A stretch of 64,000 bases of DNA, taken from assembly GCA_965249775.1 (NCBI GenBank), contig OZ252253.1:434001-498000 (forward strand). Reading direction: 5' to 3'. Position 1 is the first letter of the stretch. Every line of letters starts with the position of its first letter. Below are positions 50,249 to 59,294 of this stretch, piece by piece. The position numbers and the translations under genes are program-made. Under the pieces are notes generated by a model that was not told where the DNA came from, did no database searches, and was given only the letters and a program-made list of their open reading frames with translations. This DNA is from UBA822 sp965249775. GTDB lineage: Bacteria > Gemmatimonadota > Gemmatimonadetes > Longimicrobiales > Gaopeijiaceae.

Positions 50249-51751
50249 ATGATGACCGTTCGCCGCTCCGGTGCATGGCTAGCACTCTTGGCGTTGCTCG
50301 CGTGCTCCGGTCCCCGTGCGGAGGAGACTGGAACGGACACGTCCACATCCCTCAACGCGACCCAGCCGAACATCATAGTAATCGTCGTGGACGACCTGCG
50401 CTTCGATGAGTTTGGCGCGGGAGGACATCCGTACCTCCAGACGCCGAACATTGATCGGTTGGCCGCGGAGGGCGCGATGTTCTCCGACGCTTTCCACGCC
50501 GTACCCCTGTGTTCCCCCAATCGCGCCAGCATACTCACCGGGCAGTATCCCTCACGCCACGGCATCATTGACAACGTTGCTCGAGACCGGGCCAGTCACC
50601 GATTGCAGACCTTTCCACAGGCGCTTCAAGGTGCGGGATACGAAACCGGGTTCCTCGGCAAGTGGCACATGGGCAACGATCCGACACCCCGCCCGGGTTT
50701 CGACTATTGGGCAGCGATTCCGGGGCAGGGACGGACTGTGGATCCGGACATCTATGAGGACGGTCGTCTTCACAGAGTCGACGGTTACATCACCGACCTG
50801 CTCACCGACCGAGCCGTGGACTTTATTGGGCGGGATCGTGAGGGTCCTTTCATGCTCTACATCGGGCATAAGGCCGTACACCCGGACGCCCGCCAGCTGG
50901 ATGACGGCTCGGTAGATGCGGACTACCCACGAGCCTACATCCCGGCCCCGCGTCACCGGGGGCTCTATGAAGATCAGGTGTATCCACGACAACCGAACGT
51001 CGTCACCTCGCCCGACGCACTGGACGGGAAGCCGGCCCTGCAGCGGTCACTGCGGTACCGCGACTCGCCCGAGATGATCGAGGAGTTCTCGTTCATGCTC
51101 GACTATGGAACCTCAGAGGAGACGATCCGGCGGCGTGCAGAGATGGTGCTCGCCGTGGACGAGGGCCTTGGTAGGATGATTGCCGCCCTGGAGGTGAGCG
51201 GTACGCTCGACGACACCATGATCATGTTCACGAGCGACAACGGCTTCTTCTTCGGGGAGCACTGGCTCAGTCAGGAGCGCCGGTTGCCCTACGAAGAGTC
51301 GGTCCGGCTCCCGCTTATCGTGCGGTATCCTGCCCTCGCCCCACCGGGCTCGCTGATCGCGGGCTTGTCTCTCTCGGTCGACATCGCTCCCACTGTCCTG
51401 GAAGTGGGAGGAGCCGACATCGGAGACCACATACAGGGCCGGTCCTTGGTGCCGCTCCTGCTCGGAGACGATGTCGGGTGGAGGGAGTCCGTCCTCATCG
51501 AGTTCTATACACACGAGAACCCTAGGCCCTGGCTCATGGATATGGACTACAGGGCCGTCCGCACTGATCGGTACAAGCTCATTCACTGGATGCAACACCC
51601 GGCGGATCGGGAGCTCTACGATCTCCAAGAGGATCCCTTCGAGATGCAGAATCTCATCGACGACCCTGCGATGACGCGCGTGGTCGGGGAGTTGGAGGCA
51701 GAGCTCTCCACGCTAGTGGTCGAAGCCATGGGGCTGACACGCCCACGCTAG
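50249..51751 (+). CDS. cassette gene 10: sulfatase (formylglycine type), lipoprotein
   Basis: 500 residues. A lipoprotein signal (WLALLALLAC) precedes a type I sulfatase fold: IIVIVVDDLRFDE gives the metal-binding Asp pair, CSPNRASILTGQY (Cys88 to Arg92) is the formylglycine site C-x-P-x-R, GKWHMG the Lys/His pair, MFTSDNGFFFGEH the Asp-Asn metal ligands. All key residues are present, so it should hydrolyse a sulfate ester once Cys88 is oxidised by a maturase encoded elsewhere. At 1.5 kb it is the largest gene of the array, and it lies in the same array as a sulfotransferase. Its cassette ends at the split attC 10. Confidence 0.9.
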   Translation: MMTVRRSGAWLALLALLACSGPRAEETGTDTSTSLNATQPNIIVIVVDDLRFDEFGAGGHPYLQTPNIDRLAAEGAMFSDAFHAVPLCSPNRASILTGQYPSRHGIIDNVARDRASHRLQTFPQALQGAGYETGFLGKWHMGNDPTPRPGFDYWAAIPGQGRTVDPDIYEDGRLHRVDGYITDLLTDRAVDFIGRDREGPFMLYIGHKAVHPDARQLDDGSVDADYPRAYIPAPRHRGLYEDQVYPRQPNVVTSPDALDGKPALQRSLRYRDSPEMIEEFSFMLDYGTSEETIRRRAEMVLAVDEGLGRMIAALEVSGTLDDTMIMFTSDNGFFFGEHWLSQERRLPYEESVRLPLIVRYPALAPPGSLIAGLSLSVDIAPTVLEVGGADIGDHIQGRSLVPLLLGDDVGWRESVLIEFYTHENPRPWLMDMDYRAVRTDRYKLIHWMQHPADRELYDLQEDPFEMQNLIDDPAMTRVVGELEAELSTLVVEAMGLTRPR

Positions 51752-51793
51752 GGAGGGGCATGCGCCTGGGCGTGCCAAGGACCCCACGGCACC

Positions 51794-51826
51794 ACCCAAC
51801 AAGCGATTGCTACTGTCGCGGTAGGC
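51794..51826 (+). other. attC site 10, left half
   Basis: R'' ACCCAAC and the left arm through GCGGTAGGC match the consensus. The site then breaks off; the matching right half begins 1738 bases later at 53565. Confidence 0.88.
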
Positions 51827-51867
51827 GGGACGTGGCCGGACTGATTTCCGCGAGACGAGCGAGAGCC

Positions 51868-53193
51868 TCAGCGGTCTTGTTGTTCCGCCACCAGCTGGGT
51901 CCGCTCGGCCGACAGCTTCTCGAACTGCTCGTCGGTGAGGTATGTGATCCCGATCCAGGTGTGTGCCATCTCGTCCACGCCACGCTGTCCGAACACCACC
52001 CACTGACGCGGATCGGGATTGATCGGGTTGGCCGCCGTGTTGTCCCAAACTGTGGTAATGAGGAGAACGGTGCCTTTCGGCAGGAGCGGCGCCACGTCGT
52101 CCTCGTACTGATACGCGATCTGCCAGAAGTGGTTGTATTTGTCCACTCTCCCAAGCATCTCCTGTCGCCCGTCCGGATAGATCGCTTGGACGGATTGCTC
52201 CCTTCCCCGCATGTGCATGTGAGGCCGGAAGCTCGAAATGAGCGCAGGCCTGTTCAGCACGTGCGTTCCCTGTCGCACTTTGACCGAGTGCGGCGGAATG
52301 GCGATGTCGCTGCCCCAACCAGTCGCGGCGGCAGCTTGGATTATCACCTCCCCGTTTGTGGTGTACTCAGGCACGTAGCCCTCCGGGTGGAGCCACACCG
52401 CTGCCGTTGCGCGCTCGTTCGGCACGTCCTCGTCGATGGGGAAGTAGTGGAGGTTCCACCTCAGCTCGCCCGACGGCTGGATCAGCATCCCGGTGTTCTC
52501 CGGAAAGACATCGCCGGCCTTCCCGACGCCCAGCCGGCCGAGTGGCTGCCTTCCGAGCGTAACGTGTCCGTGATGTAGGACTTTCACGCCCAACGGGTAG
52601 GAGCCCTTCAGCTCCGTCGCCCTCACGTATCGCTCTCCGTCGATGAGCCCCTCGAAGGGCGTGGACTGGACCATCCACTGGTCCTGAGCATTGGCCGCAA
52701 CGTCGAGGGCGGGGGACTCGATCACGAAGTCGGGAGGGCCGAGCAGTTCCGCGAGCTGCCATCCGCTGCCGTCCGGTAGCTCGGGGAGCATCGGGAGGTT
52801 CGCAGGATCGCCCTCTGGCGCACCCGCATCGACCCAGCTCGCGATCGCAAGGATCTCGGAGTCGGAAAGAGAGATATCGTTCTTGTACTCCTGAATCCCG
52901 ATGCTCTTGTCCAGGTGCCATGGCGGCATCTCGCGCGCCTCCACCTTCCGCTTGATCCGAGAGGCGTACGGCCGCACGTCGTCGTAACTGAGCAGTGACA
53001 TGGGCCCGATGCCATTCGGCTGGTGGCAGGTGGCGCAGCTCTCGTACAGGATTGGCGCGATGTCGTCAGAAAAAGTAAGGCTGGCGGACTGCTCCTGGGC
53101 AACGCCCGCAGTCGAAGTGCCGAGGAGGAGAACCAGGGCCGGCGCACATACTGCCGGGCTCAGCAACGACCAGAACTGGGGACGGCTCTTCAT
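51868..53193 (-). CDS. secreted c-type haem plus copper type II (PHM-like) monooxygenase, paralogue 2
   Basis: 441 residues with a signal peptide (VLLLGTSTAGVAQ), a c-type haem site CATCH near residue 56 and the copper type II monooxygenase region: KVLHHGHVTL (paired His), RWNLHYFP and FRPHMHMRGREQ (HMHM, where the last Met may bind copper). Paralogous to the protein at 6661-8046: both share SRDIAPIL/SDDIAPIL, CHxPN, PMSLL-Y-x-x-RPYA and LPKGT-L-ITxx-D-T. It is the only minus-strand gene within the array and lies inside the loop of attC 10. GGAGCG precedes the start. Confidence 0.82.
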   Translation of the reverse strand: MKSRPQFWSLLSPAVCAPALVLLLGTSTAGVAQEQSASLTFSDDIAPILYESCATCHQPNGIGPMSLLSYDDVRPYASRIKRKVEAREMPPWHLDKSIGIQEYKNDISLSDSEILAIASWVDAGAPEGDPANLPMLPELPDGSGWQLAELLGPPDFVIESPALDVAANAQDQWMVQSTPFEGLIDGERYVRATELKGSYPLGVKVLHHGHVTLGRQPLGRLGVGKAGDVFPENTGMLIQPSGELRWNLHYFPIDEDVPNERATAAVWLHPEGYVPEYTTNGEVIIQAAAATGWGSDIAIPPHSVKVRQGTHVLNRPALISSFRPHMHMRGREQSVQAIYPDGRQEMLGRVDKYNHFWQIAYQYEDDVAPLLPKGTVLLITTVWDNTAANPINPDPRQWVVFGQRGVDEMAHTWIGITYLTDEQFEKLSAERTQLVAEQQDR

Positions 53194-53564
53194 CTTGACT
53201 CGCTCCTGACTCGGGCGGGCGTTCGTGGATGCCGCAGCGTCAAGCTGTAGTGTATGTCGCCGCCACGCAATAATAAAGATACTTCCAGTTCAGCCATGCG
53301 CGGCGCATCGGATACATGTCGAACGATTGATTGTCGAAATAGGCAATGGAGCATCGATGGGAAGGCGCTCTCCGGCCGGTTGGTCGGTAATAGCCTTCCA
53401 AAGATTCCCGAGGCCTATGTGTCGTTCTGGTTCGCCTTCTCGCAATTCTACCCGAATCTCCATCTGTGGCTGCCGTGAGAGGACCCACTTGGTTTCATGG
53501 TCTCTCCTTGAGTTGGCTGTGCACGTTTACGCTCTATATCGCTCTAGCCGAGAGCCGTAGCGTG
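53194..53564. other. noncoding remainder of the insert in attC 10
   Basis: No gene that I can support. It presumably contains the promoter of the minus-strand monooxygenase gene. No inverted repeats or transposase mark the ends of the insert. Confidence 0.45.
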
Positions 53565-53626
53565 CAGGCTCGCGCGCTTCGCTTGCGGTCACCACATTAG
53601 CCGCGCAGCAGAATCGCAGAGACGTT
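53565..53626 (+). other. attC site 10, right half, interrupted by IS copy 6
   Basis: Resumes at CAGGCTCGCGCGCTTCGC, two bases after the point where the left half stops, and runs to GCAGAGACGTT. R' resumes as GTTAGAT at 55190-55196. Confidence 0.9.
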
Positions 53627-53802
53627 CTATGAAAGAGAGTGTCAAGACCGGGCTCCGCCCCGGCCGGATGCGAAGCGGTGGAGCGCTTGGCACTCAGCCC
53701 CTTGGTTGGATTAGCCCGGTCGTCAGAGAGCGGTATGCTGGATGAGTCAGTCTTCGTGTCGACCATGATGATCCTCGCTTGGGTGATCGATCCGTCCGGA
53801 CT

Positions 53803-53973
53803 TGATTGAGTGGACCTGGGTCGTACGACGCGAACCATGGTTCTATCTGAGACTCAGCCTGGGGCCGGCCTGACACTTCTTCGGGTTCTGCGGAAGGGCC
53901 TGGAGTTAGACTCGTGCCTCGGCGTGACTGGGAGCCTGGCGTACGTCTCTGCTTGAGACTGCCTCCCGCACCG
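53803..53973 (-). ncRNA. candidate bridge RNA/seekRNA, copy 6
   Basis: Same tail as copy 1; left target guide at 53952-53943, right target guide at 53911-53905. Bounds approximate. Confidence 0.7.
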
Positions 53974-54048
53974 TCGTCCGGGGGATTCGACGTTCCAAGG
54001 GATCGAGGGTCAAGCGCTGCACCCACGCTCCAGGACGACGAACCCCCT

Positions 54049-55113
54049 CTACATTTGGGGTCGACTCAGCTGGGTCGGATCAAAGACTTCTCCGGTTTTG
54101 AGTAGACGAAGGGTGAGCGCGGCGAGCTTGCGAGCCAGCGTCACACGGGCGAGCTCCTCGCGCATCCCGCGCTCGATCATACGGTGATAGAAGTCTTGGA
54201 ATGGGCCCCGACGTCCGATGGCTACGTTGGCGGCGCCCTTAAAGACATTCTTGAGTACGCGATTGTGGTTGCGGTTCAACCCTCGCGTGAGCGGAGGCCG
54301 ACGGCGCCGCCGAGGACGCCCGTCGAACAACTCGTAGTCGGCGCTCGAGCGCGTGACGACGGCGAGTCCGGCATAGGCCCACAGGTTGCGCTTCGTGCGG
54401 AAGCGCCATGGCGTACCGATGGTTGCCAACAACAGCGCGATACGCACGGGCCCGAAGTAGGGGATCGTCTTGAGCACGCCAAAGGCCGGATCGCGCTTCG
54501 CTTCGGCCACCATGGCCGCCTTGGTCTTCTTGCGCTGAGTCCGAAGCACATCAAGCTGAGCGTACAGGGTCTCGGCACGTAGCCGAGCACCGTGCTCGGG
54601 TAGCTGTGCGACCCAGGCGGCGCGCCCCTTCGGCTGGTAGACACCGCCGCCCGTGGTTCGGATGGCCCGCGCACGGAACAGTGCCTTGAGCCGCAGCATC
54701 ACGCGCGTGCCGTCCTCGACGAGGTTACGATAGGCTCGAGTCAGCTCCTTGAGGTCGGCTCGGCCGTGTGCGCCATGGTAGACCGCTCGCAGCCTGCCGC
54801 ACCGCAACTGCTCCGACAGATCGTCGGCATCGACCTGGTCCCCCTTGTTACCCGAGCGCTTCTCGCCTCTGCGGTCACACACGATCACCCGATCCACCCG
54901 AGGACTCAGTAGGTCATACAGCCACTGCGCCTGCGTTCCCTCCTCGAACACCACGTGCACCGAGCCAGCCATCGCGCTGAAGAACTCCCGGATCGATTTG
55001 TCGCTCGTCTCGACCACGCTACGCGCGATCACACGCCCCCCTGCGTTTCGAACCGTTGCCACTGTCATTGCCTGATGCACGTCGAGCCCCACATACTTCG
55101 TCGTTCGTTTCAT
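54049..55113 (-). CDS. IS110-family DEDD transposase, copy 6
   Basis: 354 residues, translation identical to copy 1; intact. The long frame upstream of MKRTT reads into flanking DNA. Confidence 0.95.
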   Translation of the reverse strand: MKRTTKYVGLDVHQAMTVATVRNAGGRVIARSVVETSDKSIREFFSAMAGSVHVVFEEGTQAQWLYDLLSPRVDRVIVCDRRGEKRSGNKGDQVDADDLSEQLRCGRLRAVYHGAHGRADLKELTRAYRNLVEDGTRVMLRLKALFRARAIRTTGGGVYQPKGRAAWVAQLPEHGARLRAETLYAQLDVLRTQRKKTKAAMVAEAKRDPAFGVLKTIPYFGPVRIALLLATIGTPWRFRTKRNLWAYAGLAVVTRSSADYELFDGRPRRRRRPPLTRGLNRNHNRVLKNVFKGAANVAIGRRGPFQDFYHRMIERGMREELARVTLARKLAALTLRLLKTGEVFDPTQLSRPQM

Positions 55114-55300
55114 GAGAGCCGCCCTCTGCTGTGGTCCATGGTCGTTTCGCAACTCCACGGTACCCGCAGGGGGCGTGCTTTCAAGTTGTGTTAGATGGCG
55201 AGTAACACTGTGCGGCTCAACCCTAGTGTCGCTCGGGATTGACTCGTGGTGGGGCAGAGGAGGGGTGGAGAAAAGAACCGGGCAAGGCAGGAGACATTCA

Positions 55301-56905
55301 ATGAGGAGACTCAAGAGACGAACACACTCAGCGGGGCTGGCGGGTCTAGTTCTACTGACTTCGTGTGCTGGACCGCGCGCGGCTCCTGGTGAGGGGACCG
55401 ACGGGCTCGCGATGTCAGAGGCATCGTGTACCATTCTCGTTGGGCTGGAACTGGTTAACACGACGATCAGCGAGGCCTACGTTGTGCCCGCCGGTTTGTT
55501 TACCCCGCCCGGGTCATCACAGGCGCTTGAGGTGCCGTCGTTTTGTCGCGTCGTCGGAATGACGGAACCAGCCGTGAACTTCGAGGTCTGGCTTCCGATG
55601 GCCGATTGGAACGGAAGATTTCAGAGTGTCGGCAACGGCGGGATGGCCGGTTCGATCAGCTTTCCGGCGATGGCGGTGGCGCTGCAGAGAGCGTCTGCGA
55701 CGGCCAGCACGGACACCGGGCACAAGGTCAGGGTCGCATTCGATGCCTCCTGGGCGTTGGGCCGACCGGACCTGATCGAGGACTTCGGGCGCCGATCGCT
55801 GCACGTGATGACCGTACAGGCGAAGGCCGTCATCGATGCGTTCTATGGTGAACCACAGAGCTATTCGTACTACGTCGGCTGCTCGAAGGGTGGCCAGCAG
55901 GGGCTGATGGAGGCGCAGTGGTACCCGGAGGACTACGACGGCCTGATCGCCGGTGATCCAGCCAACAACTGGACCAGTTTCTACGCGGGCGCACATCTGT
56001 GGTACTCGCTGGCGTTGCTCGACGACCCGGAGAGCTACATCCCGCCCGAGAAGCTGACGGTGCTCGGTGACGCCGTCGATGCGGCCTGCGACACGAAGGA
56101 CGGGATTACAGACGGCGTGCTGCAAGATCCACGCGCCTGCGATTTCGATCCGGAGATCCTGAGTTGCCCGGCGGGACAAGACAACCTGTCCTGCCTAACC
56201 GCGAAGCAGGTAGTGGCGGTGAAGAAGATCTGGTCCGGCGTGACCAACTCGTCCGGTCAGGTGGTCTTTCCTGGGCTGGTGCCGGGCGGGGAGGCGTCCC
56301 CTGGTTGGTTGAGGTGGGTCACCGGCACGGAGCCATTCTCGTCGCTCCATTGGCGGGGCGGCGAGGGCTTCTTTCGATACTTCGTGTTCGATGATCCCGA
56401 TTGGGACTTTCGGTCATTCGATTTCGACGCCGATCTCGACTACGCGCTAGAGAAGGTCGGGCGTGCACTCGATGCGACCGATCCGGACCTTCGGCCTCTA
56501 CGGGACCGGGGGGCCAAGTTGATCGTTTACCACGGGTGGAGTGATCCCGATATATCGCCGCTCGCCTCGATCGACTACTACGAGCAGGTGGTCGAGTGGC
56601 TCGGCGAGGGCAGGGATCCCGAGACCGCGCGAGCCGAGACAAGTGAGTTCTTCCGACTGTTCATGGTGCCGGGGATGGGCCACTGCGGGGGCGGCCCCGG
56701 GCCGGATCAGTTCGATGCCCTTTCGGCGCTTGAGGAGTGGGTAGAACAGGGCGTGGCACCGGAGCGCATCATCGCGTCCAAGATCGAAGACGGTGAGGTG
56801 ATCCGGACTCGTCCGCTCTGTCCTTATCCGGAAACGGCACAGTGGACGGGCACTGGCAGCACAGACGATGCCACTAACTTCGCCTGCGTCGCGCCCGGAT
56901 CGTAG
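55301..56905 (+). CDS. tannase/feruloyl-esterase-family lipoprotein
   Basis: About 534 residues from ATG 55301 behind CAGGAGA; earlier codons of the open frame are IS sequence. Lipoprotein-type signal (LAGLVLLTSCAG). Tannase family fold: nucleophile Ser195 in YVGCSKGGQQGLMEAQ, Asp in VYHGWSDPDISPL, His in VPGMGHCGGG. The Cys before the Ser and the Cys after the His form the family disulphide that joins the catalytic residues. A lid domain with CDTKDGITDGVLQDPRAC carries the family calcium-site-like loop. It would hydrolyse aromatic esters outside the cell. It starts about 100 bases after the R' core at 55190, so it may be the next cassette, but no attC follows. Confidence 0.88.
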   Translation: MRRLKRRTHSAGLAGLVLLTSCAGPRAAPGEGTDGLAMSEASCTILVGLELVNTTISEAYVVPAGLFTPPGSSQALEVPSFCRVVGMTEPAVNFEVWLPMADWNGRFQSVGNGGMAGSISFPAMAVALQRASATASTDTGHKVRVAFDASWALGRPDLIEDFGRRSLHVMTVQAKAVIDAFYGEPQSYSYYVGCSKGGQQGLMEAQWYPEDYDGLIAGDPANNWTSFYAGAHLWYSLALLDDPESYIPPEKLTVLGDAVDAACDTKDGITDGVLQDPRACDFDPEILSCPAGQDNLSCLTAKQVVAVKKIWSGVTNSSGQVVFPGLVPGGEASPGWLRWVTGTEPFSSLHWRGGEGFFRYFVFDDPDWDFRSFDFDADLDYALEKVGRALDATDPDLRPLRDRGAKLIVYHGWSDPDISPLASIDYYEQVVEWLGEGRDPETARAETSEFFRLFMVPGMGHCGGGPGPDQFDALSALEEWVEQGVAPERIIASKIEDGEVIRTRPLCPYPETAQWTGTGSTDDATNFACVAPGS

Positions 56906-57087
56906 CCGCGCTTGCCTGAAGCCCTTTCAAGACCGCTCGTAGAACTGAGTGATTCGCCACTCAGGATCAACTTTGAAGTGCAACACGGGCTATGCAGTTG
57001 AGTTGTCCGAGCACGAGGATCCCCAGTCACCGGGAGATCTCGTACGACGAAACATGCGCGGTTGCCGTACGGTAGTAAGGACAGTGG

Positions 57088-57897
57088 TTGTCCATTCTGG
57101 TGGGAGATGAACCAATCTCAACAGTGATCACCAAACCCGTCCACCACCTGACCAACGCTGAACGGCGCATCGCGGAACGCAAGCTTTGGCGTAGTGGATT
57201 CATCGGGTCCGCTATCGTTCACGCGACCGCGATCTTCCTGGCCTGGTGGGCCTCAGCGGTGCCTCGCCAGCTACCCGATTTTCCGGTCTTCGAGATCGAG
57301 TTGATCTCCCCTCCGGCAGCTGCAATCGGTGAGCCGACCCCTCCTCCTCCCGAGGAGTTGGTGATCACGACGCCGTTCGACCCGGTACCTGAGCCGCAGG
57401 AGGAGATCCCTGCCGTGACCGTCGAGGAGGAGGAGCCCGTCGAGGAGGAGGAGCCCGTTGAGGAGACTCCGGAGCCCGAAACGACAGTCACTCCACCCGA
57501 CGTCGAACTGGTGGATGAGCCGGAGCCCGCGACCAGCCTGGATCCGGATCCAGACGTGGAGATGCCTGGAGAGGATATCAACGTTCGGATGGAGGGCCTT
57601 CGCAGGGATTATCCAGAATACCACGACAGAATCCGTTCTCAGATGCGCCAGTGCTTCCGGTGGCGCGGAGACCTGGATCTGCGCGTAGCAATCTATTTCG
57701 TGATCGATCGGGACGGCTCGGTGTCCCAGGTCGATGTCTCGGAGCCATCACGAAGCATCGCTTTCGACATCGCGGCGATGGAAGCTGCGGAGTGTGCCGG
57801 GAGACCAGGCGGATTGGGTCCGCTTCCGGAGGAGCTTCCCTTCGATCAATTCTGGGTCAGTTTCTATATCGAAGGCCAGGCCCGACCCGGATCCTAG
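57088..57897 (+). CDS. TonB-like energy-transducer protein
   Basis: 269 residues if started at TTG 57088 (AAGGA 7 bases upstream); no in-frame ATG occurs early. One N-terminal membrane span (FIGSAIVHATAIFLAWWAS), a long Pro/Glu-rich linker (residues 75-155; runs of EEEPVEEEEPVEE) that would cross the periplasm, and a C-terminal domain (MRQCFRWRGDLDLRVAIYFVIDRDGSVSQVDV) resembling TonB/TolA C-terminal domains. It would couple the proton-motive force to outer-membrane receptors, but no ExbB/ExbD or receptor genes are nearby. GCCTAAC occurs at 57959 without the rest of an attC. Confidence 0.78.
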   Translation: MSILVGDEPISTVITKPVHHLTNAERRIAERKLWRSGFIGSAIVHATAIFLAWWASAVPRQLPDFPVFEIELISPPAAAIGEPTPPPPEELVITTPFDPVPEPQEEIPAVTVEEEEPVEEEEPVEETPEPETTVTPPDVELVDEPEPATSLDPDPDVEMPGEDINVRMEGLRRDYPEYHDRIRSQMRQCFRWRGDLDLRVAIYFVIDRDGSVSQVDVSEPSRSIAFDIAAMEAAECAGRPGGLGPLPEELPFDQFWVSFYIEGQARPGS

Positions 57898-58072
57898 GGC
57901 CTCGTTTCTGTGGGCCGGGGACCGAGATCCCGATTGCCTAGCGGTCGTCAATGGTGCCGCCTAACGGGCGGGAAAGGAAATATTTTGATAAGCCGGCGAC
58001 TAGCTAAGAACGTGGAGCCCTGATTCTTGTTGCGTTCATGAGATCACCGATTCATCTTTGACGTAGTATCTA

Positions 58073-59213
58073 GTGTAGTGTCGCTAAATTATCTTGCATG
58101 ATATAAGGCTACGTGGTATTGTATGACATGCCACTACCCATACGTGTTATGCCACTGCGCCGCGGGGACCGCGCGCGCCTCGAATCGCTGGTCCGATCCC
58201 GCACGACCCCCCAACGCGTGGTCGAGCGCGCCCGCATTGTGCTCGGGTCCGCTGCGGGGGACTCGGGCTCGACTATTTGTGGTGATGTCGGCGTCTCGCG
58301 CCCGACCGTCACACTCTGGTTGGATCGGTATGAGGCTGGCGGGCTTGCGGCCCTCCGGGCCGACCGCCCGCGGTCGGGACGCCCGAAACGTATTACCCTG
58401 GCCGAGGAAGAAGCCATCGTGCACCGCACGACACAAACGACGCCGCCCACGGGCCGCGGCACCCATTGGAGTACGCGGCTGATGGCCGAAGTGACCGGCT
58501 TGCATCACTCCACGATTGCGCGCATCTGGAAGGCCCATGGGTTGCGCCCCCATCGGGTCCGGTCGTTCAAGTTGTCCACCGACCCCGCCTTCGTAGAAAA
58601 ACTCCGGGATGTCGTCGGGTTGTACCTGCAGCCGCCTGAGCGGGCGATCGTCTTCTCCTTTGATGAGAAGAGCCAGATCCAGGCCCTGGATCGCACCCAG
58701 CCAGGCCTGCCGCTGAAGCGCGGGCGCGCCGGCACCTTCACCCACGATTACAAGCGCCATGGCACGACCACGCTATTTGCGGCCCTCGATGTGGCCACCG
58801 GCCACGTCATTCAGGAGTGCATGCCGAAGCATCGCCATCAGGAGTTTCTCAAGTTCATGAACACGGTCGTGCGCACGACGGCCAAGGATCTCGACATCCA
58901 CGTCATCCTCGACAACTACGCCACGCACAAACATCCCAAGGTGAAACAGTGGCTCCAACGTCATCGGCGAGTCCATTTCCATTTCACGCCCACCTCGGCC
59001 TCGTGGCTCAATCTTGTCGAACGCTTCTTCAGCGAACTCACCGAGCGACAACTGCGGCGGCTCGCCGTTACCAGCGTGGACGAGTTGATCCAAGCCATCA
59101 CCGACTACATCGAGTGCCGCAACGAAAACCCCACACCTTTCACATGGACAGCCACCGTCCGCCAGATCCTCAAGAAGGTCAACAAAGCCAATGAGACTTT
59201 GGCGACACTACAC
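58073..59213 (+). mobile_element. IS630-family element (1141 bp)
   Basis: Terminal inverted repeats GTGTAGTGTCGC and GCGACACTACAC are perfect and are flanked on both sides by TA (58071-58072 and 59214-59215), the target duplication of the IS630/Tc1 group. One intact transposase gene fills the element, so it may be active. Only one copy is in the window. Confidence 0.93.
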
Positions 59214-59216
59214 TAG
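58128..59216 (+). CDS. IS630-family DDE transposase
   Basis: About 362 residues from ATG 58128 (GTG 58113 possible). An N-terminal paired-like helix-turn-helix region (ERARIVLGSAAGDSGSTICGDVGVSRPTVTLW is interrupted by the turn) and a DDE catalytic core: Asp in IVFSFDEKSQIQALDR, Asp in HVILDNYATHKHPKV, Glu in TSASWLNLVERFFSEL. The DNY-x-x-HK and SASWLN-x-vE motifs are typical of the family. Its TAG stop overlaps the right end and the flanking TA. Confidence 0.94.
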   Translation: MPLPIRVMPLRRGDRARLESLVRSRTTPQRVVERARIVLGSAAGDSGSTICGDVGVSRPTVTLWLDRYEAGGLAALRADRPRSGRPKRITLAEEEAIVHRTTQTTPPTGRGTHWSTRLMAEVTGLHHSTIARIWKAHGLRPHRVRSFKLSTDPAFVEKLRDVVGLYLQPPERAIVFSFDEKSQIQALDRTQPGLPLKRGRAGTFTHDYKRHGTTTLFAALDVATGHVIQECMPKHRHQEFLKFMNTVVRTTAKDLDIHVILDNYATHKHPKVKQWLQRHRRVHFHFTPTSASWLNLVERFFSELTERQLRRLAVTSVDELIQAITDYIECRNENPTPFTWTATVRQILKKVNKANETLATLH

Positions 59217-59294
59217 CACCCCACCCGGCCAGTTTCTGCCTCACCCGTTGGCGTCCGAGCTTAGGGGAATCACCCTTCGCGTCGGAGGCTTGAC

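Larger units (their letters stand above)
53627..55189 (-). mobile_element. IS1111-type element, copy 6 (1563 bp) in attC 10
   Basis: Left junction GCAGAGACGTT (left guide 10 of 10), right junction GTTAGAT (right guide 6 of 7). Confidence 0.95.

Noticed and set aside
32412..53626. CRISPR array from the regularly recurring about 100-bp repeats
   Set aside because: Spacing is 0.5-3 kb with genes between, the repeats fold as attC with R'' and R' cores, and no cas genes are present.
57959..57965. GCCTAAC as the start of a further attC after the TonB-like gene
   Set aside because: The following bases (GGGCGGGAAAGG) do not match the attC arm and no R' core follows in range.
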